Assembly (NCBI GenBank): GCA_947632215.1
Contig: CANROJ010000017.1
Span: 1 to 40,232 of the forward strand
Direction: 5' to 3'
From: an uncultured Flavobacterium sp.
GTDB lineage: Bacteria; Bacteroidota; Bacteroidia; Flavobacteriales; Flavobacteriaceae
Length of the DNA stretch: 40,232 nucleotides
Below, piece by piece: positions 10,660-20,791 of this stretch; within the stretch, counting starts at the first letter, position 1; each line of letters begins with the position of its first letter. Below the pieces are notes generated by a model. It did no database searches. It was not told the DNA's origin and worked only from the letters and a program-made list of their open reading frames with translations. The position numbers were made by a program, and so were the translations under genes.

Positions 10660-13600
10660 TTATTGAACTACGGAAGAATTGCGCTTTGCTTCTTCTGCAT
10701 TAATCGCCTGTAATTCTTTCTTAGCCTCAAATACAACATCATTGTATTGAGAGAAGTTCTCAATAACACTATCTAAGATATAAGTGGCTTGATAACTATC
10801 ATTTAAAGCATAGAAGTTCTTAGCCATTAGCACCAATCCTTTAGCTCCATAATAAGGATAACTAGAATAATCTTTAGCTAAAAGCTGTATAGTTTGATTA
10901 CTCAGATCATATTTACCTTCATTATTTTCAAAATACGCTTGATAAAATAAAGCCTCCGCTGCAACTTCACCACTAGCACTAGCCAGTACTTTTTGATAAC
11001 CTTGCTTAGCCTTTTGCATATCCTGGGTAACAAAAGCAGTACGAGCCACAATTAACTCAGCATCACTTTTAACTCTATTTTCCAAATTAGACTTAGCCAA
11101 AACTTTTTGAGCATAACTAAGAGCTTGCTCATAGTTGTTTTCTTGGTAGTATAATTTCATTAAATTAGACATCGCAAAAATCTGATTTTGCTGCACAGAA
11201 GCTTCTAATTCCAATTCAGACAAGACCTGTTTTGCTTGAGGTAATTTATTTTGCTTTAAATAAATTTCTGCCAAACGGACTAAACTAATTTCGCTGTATT
11301 GATTTTTCCCAAATTCTAAAACTGCAGTATAATAGTTTTGTGCTTTATCAAGGTCTTGACTGCTAAAGAACATTTGAGCTAAATTAAAATTAGCATTAAG
11401 TGCGTTCTTGCCTTTTGGAAATTCTCTTAAATACTGTTGATATCCCTTTATTGCCTCCTGGGTATTATTTAAAATATATTGTCTGTCAGCAGAATCAAAA
11501 GAATCACTCTCAATTTCTGAATCAGACACTTCGATAAAAGACAACCCTTTAACCCATTGTGCATATTGGTCTACTTGGCCATTTTCCATATATATTAATC
11601 GAGCATTTTGCACCGCTTCAACAGCCTCTGCAGAATTAGGCGACTCATTAACCACTGTCTTAAATTTACTTAAAGCTAAATCACTTTGATTTGTCTTATA
11701 GTAGATTAATCCTTGTCGTAAAATGGCTCTTGATTTTTTACTAGAGTTTGGGTATTTTTCAATTAAGACTTCAAAGGCCTGAATTGCTGGATTGTTTTGT
11801 TGTTGTAACTCATAAGAAACCCCTAATTCATACTGGGCCTCATGAGCCAAAGTAGAATTGGGATATTGCTCAACAAACTGGATTAATTCTTGTTGTTTCT
11901 GGCTTTGTCTATCTACAAAACCATAGGATAAAGCTTTTTGAAACTTAGCATACCCGAGGTCTCCTTGTCCGGAATTAATAACCACATTGTAAGCATCCAT
12001 CGCTGGCCAATATTTAGCTTGTACAAAGTTAATATCACCCATACGAAGGTAACTATCATATTGTCTTACCTTATCAATTCCCGGTGTATTTACAAAAGAA
12101 GTGAAAGCCTTTAATGCCTCAGGATAATTTTTCATCTTAAAAAAAGAATACCCTAAATTATAGTCCACATTAGTATATTCTAAAGAACCTTTGGCTGCAT
12201 TATTATCTTTAAAAGCAATAAAGTATTCAACAGATTCTGGATACTTCCCTAAAGACGAAAGAGTTTCAGCCTTCCAATATAATGCACGAGCTCTAAGTTT
12301 ATCATCTTGCTTTTGCTCTAAAGACTTATTGAGTAAAATAAGGGCCTGGTTGTAATCTGCTTGTTCATATAATTCTAAAGCACGATATAAAGTAACTTTT
12401 TGATATACCAGAGCATTACCTATAGACTTATTTTTCTCTAGTAATTCTAAGGCATCTTTATAATTTTTTGCAGTAATAAAAGAATCTATTAGAAGAGCTT
12501 CTAATTCAGCCTTATGTGGAGAATTAGGATATTTTTCAATAAATGCCATCAAAACAGTTGGTGCACTTTGAAAGGCATTTCCTATTTCGTAGCTCAATTT
12601 TGCATAATTCAAAAACGCATCTTCTTGTATGGCTGCATCGTAACGCATTTCCGAGGCATTTTTAAATGCATTTAAGGCCTGTAATTTCTTACCCGAATGC
12701 AAATAACTTTCTCCTAGGTGGTAATATGCATTTTGAGCAATACTATTATTTCCTTGAATAATTTTATTAAACTGCTCTATAGCTTTTTCATACTGCCCTT
12801 GCTTATAATAGGTGTATCCCAACTGATAGAAGTCGGTATTATTCCACTTGCCGTCTTTTCCTTGATATTGCTGTAGATAAATTAAAGCTTTATCGTACTG
12901 CTCGAGATTGAAATAACTCTCTCCTACAATTTTTGATAATTCCGAACGCTCCGAATCACTTTGTGCTTTATCCAATTGGGTTAAACCTTCAGTTAATGAG
13001 CTTTCAAAATTTCCACTTTTAAAATTCATATCCGCCTTGTAATACCCCATTTTATCTTGAAAGGAAGATTCTATATCAATTTTATTGAAATGAGTCTGGG
13101 CATCGGCATAATTATTATTAGCATAAGCCATGTAACCAAGATAATAAGTGGCTTGATCACCCCACTGGCTACTTGATCTAACCTTTAACAAGTTTTTTCT
13201 TGCTTCTTTTGGGTTTTTTACAAAGAAAAAACTATATCCTTTTTGGAATAAAAATCGATCCTGTTTACTGTGTTCTAAAATGTTTACATTTCTAACCTTA
13301 GTGGCATACTGTAAAGCCTTAGCATATTCTCCCTTGGAAAAGTAATAATCTGTTACATCAACATACGCTTGATTTTGCTTTGCACTAGTAGGATAATTCT
13401 TAACAAACTCATCTATCTTTCTCTCTGCCCCCACTTGATCTAAACGAATAGCACAATTGGCAATATAATAAGCACAGTCTGCTTGTACTTCAGTATAGGT
13501 AGCAACAGAGGACTCCTTGACCTTCTCAAACAAAAGTTGTGCAGCTAAGTATTGCTCTTCATCATAAAGGGCAATTGCGTGATTAAAATCTGCTAAACTA

Positions 13601-13686
13601 TTGGTGGAAATAATGGACTGCTGTGCTGTAGCTGTTAGCCCAGTCAAGCCCAAAGCCAAATAAGCTAATCTATTCATTTTACGCAT
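10660..13686 (-). CDS. Large periplasmic TPR-repeat protein
   Basis: A 1008-residue protein made almost entirely of tetratricopeptide repeats after a signal peptide (residues 1-22, ending LTATAQ). Repeats of the form Y..A...F....Y..S can be followed from about residue 30 to the end, for example YKQGQYEKAIEQFNKII and ELGVSYELQQQNNPAIQAFEVLIEKYPNS. Such superhelical proteins act as scaffolds. Because the gene is directly upstream of an outer-membrane barrel (22-base gap, same strand), a periplasmic assembly or support role for that barrel is likely, but no catalytic domain is present. An alternative ATG lies three codons downstream. A weak -7 element (TATATTTA, 13709-13716) precedes it. Confidence 0.85.
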   Translation of the reverse strand: MRKMNRLAYLALGLTGLTATAQQSIISTNSLADFNHAIALYDEEQYLAAQLLFEKVKESSVATYTEVQADCAYYIANCAIRLDQVGAERKIDEFVKNYPTSAKQNQAYVDVTDYYFSKGEYAKALQYATKVRNVNILEHSKQDRFLFQKGYSFFFVKNPKEARKNLLKVRSSSQWGDQATYYLGYMAYANNNYADAQTHFNKIDIESSFQDKMGYYKADMNFKSGNFESSLTEGLTQLDKAQSDSERSELSKIVGESYFNLEQYDKALIYLQQYQGKDGKWNNTDFYQLGYTYYKQGQYEKAIEQFNKIIQGNNSIAQNAYYHLGESYLHSGKKLQALNAFKNASEMRYDAAIQEDAFLNYAKLSYEIGNAFQSAPTVLMAFIEKYPNSPHKAELEALLIDSFITAKNYKDALELLEKNKSIGNALVYQKVTLYRALELYEQADYNQALILLNKSLEQKQDDKLRARALYWKAETLSSLGKYPESVEYFIAFKDNNAAKGSLEYTNVDYNLGYSFFKMKNYPEALKAFTSFVNTPGIDKVRQYDSYLRMGDINFVQAKYWPAMDAYNVVINSGQGDLGYAKFQKALSYGFVDRQSQKQQELIQFVEQYPNSTLAHEAQYELGVSYELQQQNNPAIQAFEVLIEKYPNSSKKSRAILRQGLIYYKTNQSDLALSKFKTVVNESPNSAEAVEAVQNARLIYMENGQVDQYAQWVKGLSFIEVSDSEIESDSFDSADRQYILNNTQEAIKGYQQYLREFPKGKNALNANFNLAQMFFSSQDLDKAQNYYTAVLEFGKNQYSEISLVRLAEIYLKQNKLPQAKQVLSELELEASVQQNQIFAMSNLMKLYYQENNYEQALSYAQKVLAKSNLENRVKSDAELIVARTAFVTQDMQKAKQGYQKVLASASGEVAAEALFYQAYFENNEGKYDLSNQTIQLLAKDYSSYPYYGAKGLVLMAKNFYALNDSYQATYILDSVIENFSQYNDVVFEAKKELQAINAEEAKRNSSVVQ

Positions 13687-14044
13687 TTGATTGTATTTAA
13701 TTTATTTGTAAATATATCATTTAATACCATGAAAAAAAGAATTCCATGTTTTTTTTAATCCCTATAAAAGCCCCTTTAACATTATTTTTAACAAAAAAAC
13801 ATTCAGAGATAAACCCCAATGTATTACACCAACAATAACTCTAGCAAGTATAGATTCATTACTACTATAAAAAACCATGCCAACACTTGCAAAAAGACGT
13901 AGAATATTAGTTAACACAAAGATTTATTTTAAATATAGAAATACAACATAACCAGAAAAAAAACCACTCCAAATACAAGTTTATTAGCCTTTTAGTAACA
14001 TTTAATTAAACTATAACTTAAGGAAGTGTGCTATTTTTGCTCTG

Positions 14045-14147
14045 AGAAAATAAAAATGCACTTCTATGGTATAGATAAAAATTATAAGGTAAAAGGTTAG
14101 TTAGAAAACAAAGGTAGTCTTTAACTAGGCTACCTTTAACTTTTTTA
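14045..14147 (+). ncRNA. Possible small RNA or tiny-peptide transcript
   Basis: A TATTTTTG element at 14032-14039 matches the Bacteroidota -7 consensus. About 100 bases downstream there is a hairpin followed by a T run (14110-14147). Between them is one short reading frame, ATG at 14056 to TAG at 14100 (14 codons). No longer gene is attached. This layout fits a small regulatory RNA, with or without the 14-residue peptide. A matching -33 element is not visible, and no Rfam family is recognised. Confidence 0.35.
14110..14147 (+). terminator. Rho-independent terminator in the intergenic region
   Basis: AAAGGTAG at 14110-14117 pairs with CTACCTTT at 14130-14137, extended by a C-G and a G-U pair, and is followed by AAC and six T. 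It lies far from any plus-strand gene end, which is why a short transcript is suspected upstream. Confidence 0.7.
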
Positions 14148-14560
14148 GTCATATCCAGGAACACTTTATGGTCACTTTACCCAATTACTCACTTAAAAGT
14201 GATTTCATAAAATTTCAACCACCTAGCTTAACCTTATTAACCAAAGACACTTTTGAGATAAAACTCTACAATTAATCTATAGTAAACAGGCAGATTATCA
14301 AAGAGTACAACGTCTAGCTTTTTTCTAAGTAAACTATACTTTTTTACTCAAAAAACAGCAATTTTTAGAATTCACACCTCATTTAAAATGAATTGTTAAA
14401 AATAATATATTATCTTGCTTGTATATTTTAATAATCCCTGCATAGACAAACAATAATAAAAGCAGTGAAATACTGTGCAACTACTAGAAAAATAACTTTT
14501 AAGAAATAGTCTGTGACTTTTTCAAGCAACGGATATATATAACCAAAAAAACTACCCCTA

Positions 14561-15571
14561 ATGCTAATACTAAAAACTAAGCATTTTATATTTTTCTGTA
14601 TTTTTTTTAGCATTTATTGCAATGCTCAAAACTCTGATACCCTCACTATTAAGAACCTAGAAACAAAGAAAATAGTAACCTATACTACAGATAAATTCTC
14701 TGTCCTACGTCCTTTGAATCTTGATTATACCTATAGTACTCCTTATCAATATAAATACAAAGGGGAATTCAAGGATGCTGGTCCAAATAAAATTAATCAT
14801 TTCGAGCATTTGCGCTTAACTGCCAATATGCGTTTTTTCGCTAAAAACAAATGGATGATTGGTACGACTTTGGGATATACAAATGTTAAGTTCGGAGCCA
14901 ACATCTCTGAGCCTTATAACTCACAACTTGTCAACCTGGAGAGAACATACCATGAAATATCGGTAGCTTTTAACGCCCTGTATACCACAACGCTTTTTGA
15001 TAGGAGAACAATTTTTTCTGGATCTTTAAAAGTAGACACAAGTATTAAACACTTCGAGAGAATAAAGGGACTACTCTCAGGGATTATGGTAATGAACAAT
15101 ACCCCAAGAACCAAATTAAGCCTTGGTATTCTACTTAATATAGACCCTAGAGCACAATTGCCAATATTGCCAATTGTAGCTTACGAACACCACTTAGGCA
15201 ACAATTTTTTAATTGATCTAACATTGCCAAAAGGCTTCTTTATAAGAAAGAATGTTTTTAAACAAGCAAGAATATCTTTAGGAACAGATATAGAACAAAT
15301 CAGCTTCTACCTTTTTGACACCTTTAAAGACAACCAAACCTATATCTTTAGGCAAATCGACTTTAACTCTGGAGTGACTTACGAGCATGCGCTGGGTCAT
15401 TTTATACTTACGGCAAGAACAGGCCTAAAAAGTACCTACTATGGTAGACTCTACGAAAAAGGTCAAAATTATTCCAACCCTCTTTTAGAAATTAGTCCTG
15501 AGTCTCGCTTTTACTTTTCTTTAGGATTATCTATTAACCCATTTACCTTGCTTGGCAAAAAAAAGTCTTAA
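14561..15571 (+). CDS. Outer-membrane beta-barrel protein of unknown function (DUF6268-like)
   Basis: A 336-residue protein. Residues 1-22 form a signal peptide (hydrophobic FIFFCIFFSIYC, cleaved near NAQ). The rest alternates polar and hydrophobic residues in strands typical of a barrel, for example WMIGTTLGYTNVKFG, FILTARTGLKSTYYGRLYE and the final RFYFSLGLSINPFTLL. It resembles proteins annotated as DUF6268 outer-membrane barrels in flavobacteria. That is recognition by style, not by a diagnostic motif. It stands alone on the plus strand; ftsE begins 142 bases further on. Its job is unknown. Confidence 0.6.
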   Translation: MLILKTKHFIFFCIFFSIYCNAQNSDTLTIKNLETKKIVTYTTDKFSVLRPLNLDYTYSTPYQYKYKGEFKDAGPNKINHFEHLRLTANMRFFAKNKWMIGTTLGYTNVKFGANISEPYNSQLVNLERTYHEISVAFNALYTTTLFDRRTIFSGSLKVDTSIKHFERIKGLLSGIMVMNNTPRTKLSLGILLNIDPRAQLPILPIVAYEHHLGNNFLIDLTLPKGFFIRKNVFKQARISLGTDIEQISFYLFDTFKDNQTYIFRQIDFNSGVTYEHALGHFILTARTGLKSTYYGRLYEKGQNYSNPLLEISPESRFYFSLGLSINPFTLLGKKKS

Positions 15572-15713
15572 CAAAACCACTATACAAGCCAACCTAAACA
15601 AAGTATTGCCTCCTAGAGTAAAGCACTTATTGTATCACCTAGATTTTGTTGAAGATTTTGCTATGCTAAAATAATTAAACTTAGTACATTTACCCAAACT
15701 TACATTTTACATT

Positions 15714-16397
15714 ATGTCTAAAATAGTATTATCCTTACAAGGAGTCGACATTTACCAAAATAAAAATAAAATATTGTCCAATGTTAATCTACAAGTAGAA
15801 AAAGGAGAATTCATTTATATTATTGGTAAAACCGGCGCAGGTAAAAGCAGCTTCATGAAGACTCTTTACGCAGATCTTCCCTTAGAGCATGGCCATGGTA
15901 GTATAGTAGATTATGATTTAAAAACTTTAAACCAAAAAGACATTCCGTATCTAAGAAGATCTTTAGGTATCGTCTTTCAAGATTTCAAACTGCTTCCTGA
16001 TAGAACAATTTATGGCAATCTACACTTTGCCTTACAAGCCACAGGATGGAGTGAAAAAACAGAGATCAATCGAAAGATAGAAGAGGTTTTAACATCGGTA
16101 GGTATGTTAGCTCACATACAAAAGATGCCTCATCAGCTCTCCGGAGGTGAGCAACAACGCGTAGCTATTGCCAGAGCGTTATTAAATGATCCAGATTTAA
16201 TTCTAGCAGACGAACCAACCGGAAACTTAGATCCACAAACTAGTGCCGAGGTAATGGATTTGCTTTTGAAAATAAACCAAAGTGGCAAGACCATCTTGAT
16301 GGTTACTCACGATTATGCCCTTTTGCTTAAATATCCAGCAAAGACACTAAAATGTGACCAAATGAATTTATTTGAAGTTATTTACAAAACCTCTTAA
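15714..16397 (+). CDS. ftsE: Cell-division ATP-binding protein FtsE
   Basis: A 227-residue ABC ATPase that, with the membrane protein FtsX, controls peptidoglycan hydrolases at the division site. Walker A is [12 protein letters not shown] (about residues 38-49). The Q-loop region is [20 protein letters not shown], the signature [15 protein letters not shown], and Walker [14 protein letters not shown], with the H-loop [16 protein letters not shown] right after the Q-loop is characteristic of FtsE among small ABC ATPases (compare LolD or MacB). ftsX is not next to it in this window; in Bacteroidota the two genes are often apart. No clear terminator follows. Confidence 0.88.
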   Translation: MSKIVLSLQGVDIYQNKNKILSNVNLQVEKGEFIYIIGKTGAGKSSFMKTLYADLPLEHGHGSIVDYDLKTLNQKDIPYLRRSLGIVFQDFKLLPDRTIYGNLHFALQATGWSEKTEINRKIEEVLTSVGMLAHIQKMPHQLSGGEQQRVAIARALLNDPDLILADEPTGNLDPQTSAEVMDLLLKINQSGKTILMVTHDYALLLKYPAKTLKCDQMNLFEVIYKTS

Positions 16398-16642
16398 AGG
16401 GTTACTTCAAAAGTATTTACAGCATTGTTTTTTTACAAAACAAAACTATAGTGAAGCAAAAGCTAATTAAAACTATTTTTAGTGATTCAAAAATGCATTA
16501 TTAGACCTTAACACCTTGTAATGTAAAGACTATTTTAAATTAAAATATAAACTCTATAAACACAAAAAAGCTAAATATTTTACCTATGTTTTTATAAATA
16601 TTATATCATATTTTTAAAAACAGTTAAGCCTTTAGGATAAAA

Positions 16643-16673
16643 TTGCTATTCTGAAGGATTTTAAGTATATTTG
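16643..16673 (+). promoter_or_regulatory. thrS operon promoter (Bacteroidota type)
   Basis: TTG at 16643-16645, 20 bases, then TATATTTG at 16666-16673. Transcription should start at about 16680, so the leader before the thrS ATG (16696) is only about 16 bases. That leaves no room for a T-box or other leader riboswitch. Confidence 0.8.
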
Positions 16674-16695
16674 CCTTTTATTTTTGAAATTAATT

Positions 16696-18648
16696 ATGAT
16701 TAAAATTACATTACCAGACGGTTCAGTGAGAGAGTTCGCCTCAGGGGTAACTCCATTCGATGTTGCAAAAAGTATAAGCGAAGGCTTAGCTAGAAATGTT
16801 ATTTCAGCAAGCTTTAATGGCACCACTATCGAAACCACCACCGAATTGACCACCGATGGTAGTTTAATTTTATACACTTGGAACGATCAGCAAGGAAAGC
16901 AAGCTTTCTGGCACTCTACTTCTCACGTAATGGCTCAAGCCTTACAGGAACTATTCCCAGGTGTTATCCTAACTATAGGTCCTTCTATTGAAAATGGTTT
17001 TTACTACGATGTGGACTTCAAAGACCACAAAGTAACTGATGCTGATTTCAAGCAAATTGAAGCTAAGGTATTAGAAATAGCCAAAGGTAAACATGACTTC
17101 AAGATGCGCTCTACAACAAAAGCAGAAGCCCTAGAGTATTACAAAGAACAAAACAACGATTATAAAGTAGAATTAATAGAAAACCTTCAAGACGGTACTA
17201 TTACATTTTGCGACCATTCAGATTTCACAGATCTATGTAGAGGTGGACATATTCCAAACACAGGTATAATTAAAGCTTTTAAAGTTTTATCTCTTGCAGG
17301 TGCATATTGGAGAGGAAACGAAAACAATAAACAACTTACACGCGTTTACGGAATTTCATTCCCTAAACAAAAAGAATTAACCGAGTACTTAGAGCTTTTA
17401 GAAGAAGCTAAGAAAAGAGACCACCGTAAATTAGGTAAGGAATTAGAACTTTTCACTTTCTCACAAAAAGTAGGACAAGGACTACCGTTATGGTTGCCAA
17501 AAGGTGCTGCATTAAGAGAAAGATTAGAGCAGTTTTTAAGAAAAGCACAGAAAAAGGCAGGATATGAACAAGTAGTTACTCCTCATATTGGCCAAAAGGA
17601 ACTATATGTAACTTCTGGACACTATGCTAAATACGGAGCTGATAGCTTCCAGCCTATTCACACACCAGTGGAAGGAGAAGAATTCTTATTAAAACCAATG
17701 AATTGTCCTCACCACTGTGAAATTTACAATGCAAAACCATGGTCTTATAAAGATTTACCAAAACGTTTTGCTGAATTTGGAACAGTATACCGTTACGAAC
17801 AATCAGGAGAACTACATGGATTAACACGTGTAAGAGGATTTACTCAAGATGATGCACATATTTTCTGTACACCAGAACAATTAGATGAAGAATTCAAAAA
17901 AGTAATTGACTTAGTACTATATGTATTTGGTTCTTTAGGATTTGAGAACTTTACTGCTCAAGTATCTGTTCGCGATTTAGATAATCCTGATAAATATATT
18001 GGATCTGTAGATAATTGGGAAAAAGCAGAACAAGCCATCATTAATGCGGCTAAAGACAAAGGCCTAAATTATGTTATAGAAAGTGGTGAAGCTGCATTTT
18101 ATGGTCCTAAATTAGACTTTATGGTTAAAGATGCTTTAGGAAGAAGCTGGCAACTTGGAACTATCCAAGTGGATTATAATCTTCCAGAGCGTTTTGACTT
18201 AACATACAAAGGTTCAGACAATGAATTACATCGTCCAGTAATGATTCACCGCGCTCCTTTTGGATCGATGGAAAGATTTATAGCTATCTTATTAGAGCAT
18301 ACAGGAGGTAATTTCCCACTTTGGTTAGTCCCAGAACAGGCTATAATCCTGTCTTTAAGTGAGAAATACGAAAAATATGCAAAAAAAGTTTTAGATTTGC
18401 TAGAAAATAACGAAATTCGCACCCTGATAGATAACCGTAATGAAACTATCGGTAAGAAGATTCGAGAAGCAGAAGTCCAAAAGTTCCCTTATATGTTGAT
18501 TGTAGGTGAAGAAGAAGAGAAAAATGGCACAATTTCTGTAAGAAAACACGGAGACTCCGGAAAATCAAACCAAACAATGAAAATTGAAGAATTTGTTTCT
18601 TTAGTTCAAGAACAAGTAAAAGCTTCTATTAAACAGTTTGGAGAATAA
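16696..18648 (+). CDS. thrS: Threonyl-tRNA synthetase
   Basis: A class II aminoacyl-tRNA synthetase that charges tRNA-Thr, about 650 residues. Domains in order: TGS ([14 protein letters not shown], 1-62), the N2 editing domain with [11 protein letters not shown] and the Hxxx[11 protein letters not shown] residues that remove mischarged serine (70-230), the catalytic core with motif 2 ([25 protein letters not shown]) and motif 3 ([17 protein letters not shown]), and a C-terminal anticodon-binding domain (about 540-650). Zinc ligands are visible at [10 protein letters not shown]. The ATG at 16696 fits the family start; an in-frame TTG lies four codons upstream. It is the first gene of the conserved thrS-infC-rpmI-rplT operon, 17 bases before infC. 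Confidence 0.98.
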   Translation: MIKITLPDGSVREFASGVTPFDVAKSISEGLARNVISASFNGTTIETTTELTTDGSLILYTWNDQQGKQAFWHSTSHVMAQALQELFPGVILTIGPSIENGFYYDVDFKDHKVTDADFKQIEAKVLEIAKGKHDFKMRSTTKAEALEYYKEQNNDYKVELIENLQDGTITFCDHSDFTDLCRGGHIPNTGIIKAFKVLSLAGAYWRGNENNKQLTRVYGISFPKQKELTEYLELLEEAKKRDHRKLGKELELFTFSQKVGQGLPLWLPKGAALRERLEQFLRKAQKKAGYEQVVTPHIGQKELYVTSGHYAKYGADSFQPIHTPVEGEEFLLKPMNCPHHCEIYNAKPWSYKDLPKRFAEFGTVYRYEQSGELHGLTRVRGFTQDDAHIFCTPEQLDEEFKKVIDLVLYVFGSLGFENFTAQVSVRDLDNPDKYIGSVDNWEKAEQAIINAAKDKGLNYVIESGEAAFYGPKLDFMVKDALGRSWQLGTIQVDYNLPERFDLTYKGSDNELHRPVMIHRAPFGSMERFIAILLEHTGGNFPLWLVPEQAIILSLSEKYEKYAKKVLDLLENNEIRTLIDNRNETIGKKIREAEVQKFPYMLIVGEEEEKNGTISVRKHGDSGKSNQTMKIEEFVSLVQEQVKASIKQFGE

Positions 18649-18665
18649 AATATTATGTATAACGC

Positions 18666-19253
18666 TTGGTAAGACAAGCAAAAACTTTTAAAGCCATAGC
18701 AGTAAGACAAAACAGAGGTTACAGACCTCGCGAAGAAAAAAAAGATGCGCATAGAATAAACAATGCCATCCGCGTTCCTGAAGTTAGACTTGTTGGTGAC
18801 AATGTAGAACTTGGTGTATATAAACTTGCAGACGCAATGCGTATTGCTGAACAGTTAGAATTGGACTTGGTGGAAATTTCACCAAATGCAGAACCACCTG
18901 TTTGTAAAGTAATTGATTATAAAAAATTCCTTTACGAGCAAAAGAAGCGTGAAAAAATGCTAAAGGCTAAGTCAACTCAAATCACTGTTAAAGAGATTCG
19001 TTTTGGTCCTCAAACAGATGAACACGATTATGAATTTAAAAAGAATAATGCAGAGAAATTCTTAAAAGAAGGATCTAAATTAAAAGCATTTGTTTTCTTT
19101 AAAGGAAGATCAATCATCTATAAAGATCAAGGTCAAATATTATTATTAAGACTAGCACAGGATCTTGAAGAATTTGGTAAAGTTGAATCTATGCCTGTTT
19201 TAGAGGGTAAACGTATGACTATGTTTATTGCTCCTAAAAAGAAAAAAGTATAA
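18666..19253 (+). CDS. infC: Translation initiation factor IF-3
   Basis: IF-3 binds the 30S subunit, prevents premature joining of 50S and checks start-codon choice. The protein (about 195 residues) shows the N-domain [16 protein letters not shown] and [37 protein letters not shown], the linker [11 protein letters not shown], and the C-domain beginning [10 protein letters not shown]. No ATG lies in frame at the start: a stop is at 18660-18662 and the first usable codon is TTG at 18666. Non-AUG starts on infC are a known device, because IF-3 rejects them and so limits its own synthesis. A six-codon frame, ATG at 18655 to TAA at 18672, overlaps the TTG and could couple translation. Confidence 0.95.
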   Translation: MVRQAKTFKAIAVRQNRGYRPREEKKDAHRINNAIRVPEVRLVGDNVELGVYKLADAMRIAEQLELDLVEISPNAEPPVCKVIDYKKFLYEQKKREKMLKAKSTQITVKEIRFGPQTDEHDYEFKKNNAEKFLKEGSKLKAFVFFKGRSIIYKDQGQILLLRLAQDLEEFGKVESMPVLEGKRMTMFIAPKKKKV

Positions 19254-19312
19254 TTCCGACTAAGAATTAAAAAAATAGTTAAGTAAGATAATCATTAATA
19301 AATAGGAAAGAA

Positions 19313-19510
19313 ATGCCTAAAATGAAAACTAAATCTAGCGCTAAGAAACGTTTCAAACTTACTGGCTCTGGGAAAATCAAAAGAAAACACGCTTTTAAAA
19401 GTCACATTTTGACTAAAAAATCTAAAAAGCGTAAATTAGCTTTAACTCACTCTGGATTAGTGTCTAAAGCAGATACAGCAAGTATCAAAGATCAATTAAG
19501 ATTAATCTAA
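19313..19510 (+). CDS. rpmI: 50S ribosomal protein L35
   Basis: A 65-residue basic ribosomal protein, beginning [18 protein letters not shown] and containing [20 protein letters not shown], the typical L35 pattern. It is the third gene of the thrS-infC-rpmI-rplT operon and is followed by an unusually long, foldable spacer before rplT. Confidence 0.98.
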   Translation: MPKMKTKSSAKKRFKLTGSGKIKRKHAFKSHILTKKSKKRKLALTHSGLVSKADTASIKDQLRLI

Positions 19511-19550
19511 TCCTTAATTGGAATTCGGTTAAAACAATTTTATAACCCTG

Positions 19551-19603
19551 GAGTGGTGCAAATGTAATGTTTGTTAAGTGTTACTATAGGTAACCGCCCA
19601 CTA
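19551..19603 (+). promoter_or_regulatory. Possible structured leader of rplT
   Basis: The 112-base spacer between rpmI and rplT can fold. An outer stem pairs AGTGG at 19552-19556 with CCACT at 19598-19602. An inner five-bp hairpin pairs GTTAC (19580-19584) with GTAAC (19590-19594) around a five-base loop. L20 is known to repress its own operon by binding mRNA in other bacteria, so an L20 site is a natural guess. Its sequence is not one I recognise. Confidence 0.4.
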
Positions 19604-19622
19604 CAAAAAAACATTTAAAGAA

Positions 19623-19967
19623 ATGGCAAGATCAGTAAATGCAGTAGCTTCAAGAGCAAGAAGAAAAAGAATTTTGAAGCAAGCCAAAGGTTACTTTGGA
19701 AGACGTAAAAACGTTTATACAGTAGCTAAAAACGCGGTAGAAAAAGCAATGGTATATGCTTACCGTGACAGAAAACAAAAGAAAAGAAACTTCCGTTCAT
19801 TATGGATCATGCGTATTAACGCAGGAGCTAGACAACACGGACTTAGCTATTCTCAGTTCATGGGGAAAATCAAAGCTAACAACATCGAATTGAACCGTAA
19901 AGTTCTTGCAGATTTAGCTATGAATCATCCTGCAGCTTTTGCAACTATCGTGAATAAAGTAAAATAA
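19623..19967 (+). CDS. rplT: 50S ribosomal protein L20
   Basis: A 114-residue ribosomal protein needed for early 50S assembly. [33 protein letters not shown] is split here only to show the basic N-terminal tail ([16 protein letters not shown]) and the conserved [10 protein letters not shown]. The globular part has [20 protein letters not shown] and ends in [14 protein letters not shown]. Length and start are standard. It is the last gene of the operon, ending at a strong terminator at 20008-20036. Confidence 0.98.
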   Translation: MARSVNAVASRARRKRILKQAKGYFGRRKNVYTVAKNAVEKAMVYAYRDRKQKKRNFRSLWIMRINAGARQHGLSYSQFMGKIKANNIELNRKVLADLAMNHPAAFATIVNKVK

Positions 19968-20007
19968 TAAACGTTTGTCAAATCTGATTTATCTTACTTA
20001 ATATATA

Positions 20008-20036
20008 AAGCCCCCTCTTTTTAAGAAGGGGCTTTT
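20008..20036 (+). terminator. Terminator of the thrS-infC-rpmI-rplT operon
   Basis: AAAGCCCC at 20008-20015 pairs with GGGGCTTT at 20029-20036, and the inner bases extend the stem after one mismatch. A run of T follows. It lies 40 bases past the rplT stop. Confidence 0.92.
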
Positions 20037-20068
20037 TTATTATATTACCCAAACAAAATTATCTTATT

Positions 20069-20695
20069 ATGACTTGCTCTTTATGCAATAGCACATTACC
20101 TAAGAAAGACTACAATGGCTTTAGACATTGTCCTTGTTGTAAAGCATATGTCAAAGACCCTAATACCTATTATAGCTCTACTAAGGAAAGAGATCATTAT
20201 CTACAGCATAATAATGATATACACCACAAGGGCTACCAAAATTTTGTATCAGATCTTAGAGATACAGTTTTACAGTATTGCACCCCTGAGCAGTTAGGCC
20301 TAGATTTTGGTTGTGGCTCAGCTCCTGTAACTACTCACCTGTTGCGACAACACAAGTATAACATAGATTTATATGATCCTTATTTTTATCCAAATCAGGA
20401 CTACAAAAAAAATAAATATCACTATATATTCTCTTGTGAAGTATTTGAACACTTACATCACCCAAAAAAAGAAATAGAAGCTTTACTTTCTATCTTAGAA
20501 CCTACAGGAATAATCTTTATTAAAACCCACTTGTTCACTAATCAAACTAATTTTGATTCATGGTATTATATTAAAGACCTTACCCATGTATTTATCTATA
20601 CCCCGGATACTTTTAAATATATAGCTGAAAAATACGATCTAGAGATTATTACAATGACTCAAAGGATAATAGTTTTAAGAAAAAACGTCTCTTAA
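20069..20695 (+). CDS. SAM-dependent methyltransferase with N-terminal zinc ribbon
   Basis: A 208-residue class I methyltransferase (Methyltransf_23-like). Residues 1-25 form a small zinc-binding knuckle (C3-x2-C6 and C21-x2-C24). The Rossmann SAM site is LGLDFGCGSAPVTTHLL near residue 77. The later acidic turn is CEVFEHLHHPKKEIEALL, followed by PTGIIFIKTHLF and DLTHVFIYTPDTFKYIAEKY, a pattern common in this superfamily. The substrate cannot be told from sequence; the zinc knuckle suggests a nucleic acid or protein target. It stands alone between the rplT terminator and the FrnE-like gene. The stop is UAA. Confidence 0.82.
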   Translation: MTCSLCNSTLPKKDYNGFRHCPCCKAYVKDPNTYYSSTKERDHYLQHNNDIHHKGYQNFVSDLRDTVLQYCTPEQLGLDFGCGSAPVTTHLLRQHKYNIDLYDPYFYPNQDYKKNKYHYIFSCEVFEHLHHPKKEIEALLSILEPTGIIFIKTHLFTNQTNFDSWYYIKDLTHVFIYTPDTFKYIAEKYDLEIITMTQRIIVLRKNVS

Positions 20696-20791
20696 TTACT
20701 CATTATATCCAACGAGCTAAGTAGAATATACTTGGTAAATTAACTTGCAAATAGCCACAAAGTAAAGATTATCGAGCCAAATAAGTATATA

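Larger units (their letters stand above)
13687..14560. other. Long intergenic region
   Basis: About 870 bases without a protein gene between the minus-strand TPR operon and a plus-strand barrel gene. It must contain promoters for both. A weak minus-strand -7 element (TATATTTA) lies at 13709-13716. On the plus strand it holds a possible small transcription unit at 14032-14147, listed separately. A short inverted repeat (TCACTT, two bases, AAGTGA) lies at 14189-14202. I see nothing else that I can name. Confidence 0.5.

Noticed and set aside
14428..14613. A minus-strand gene of about 60 residues
   Set aside because: It overlaps the signal-peptide region of the barrel gene on the other strand and shows no domain or start context.
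16680..16695. A T-box or other leader riboswitch before thrS
   Set aside because: The promoter at 16643-16673 leaves a leader of only about 16 bases.
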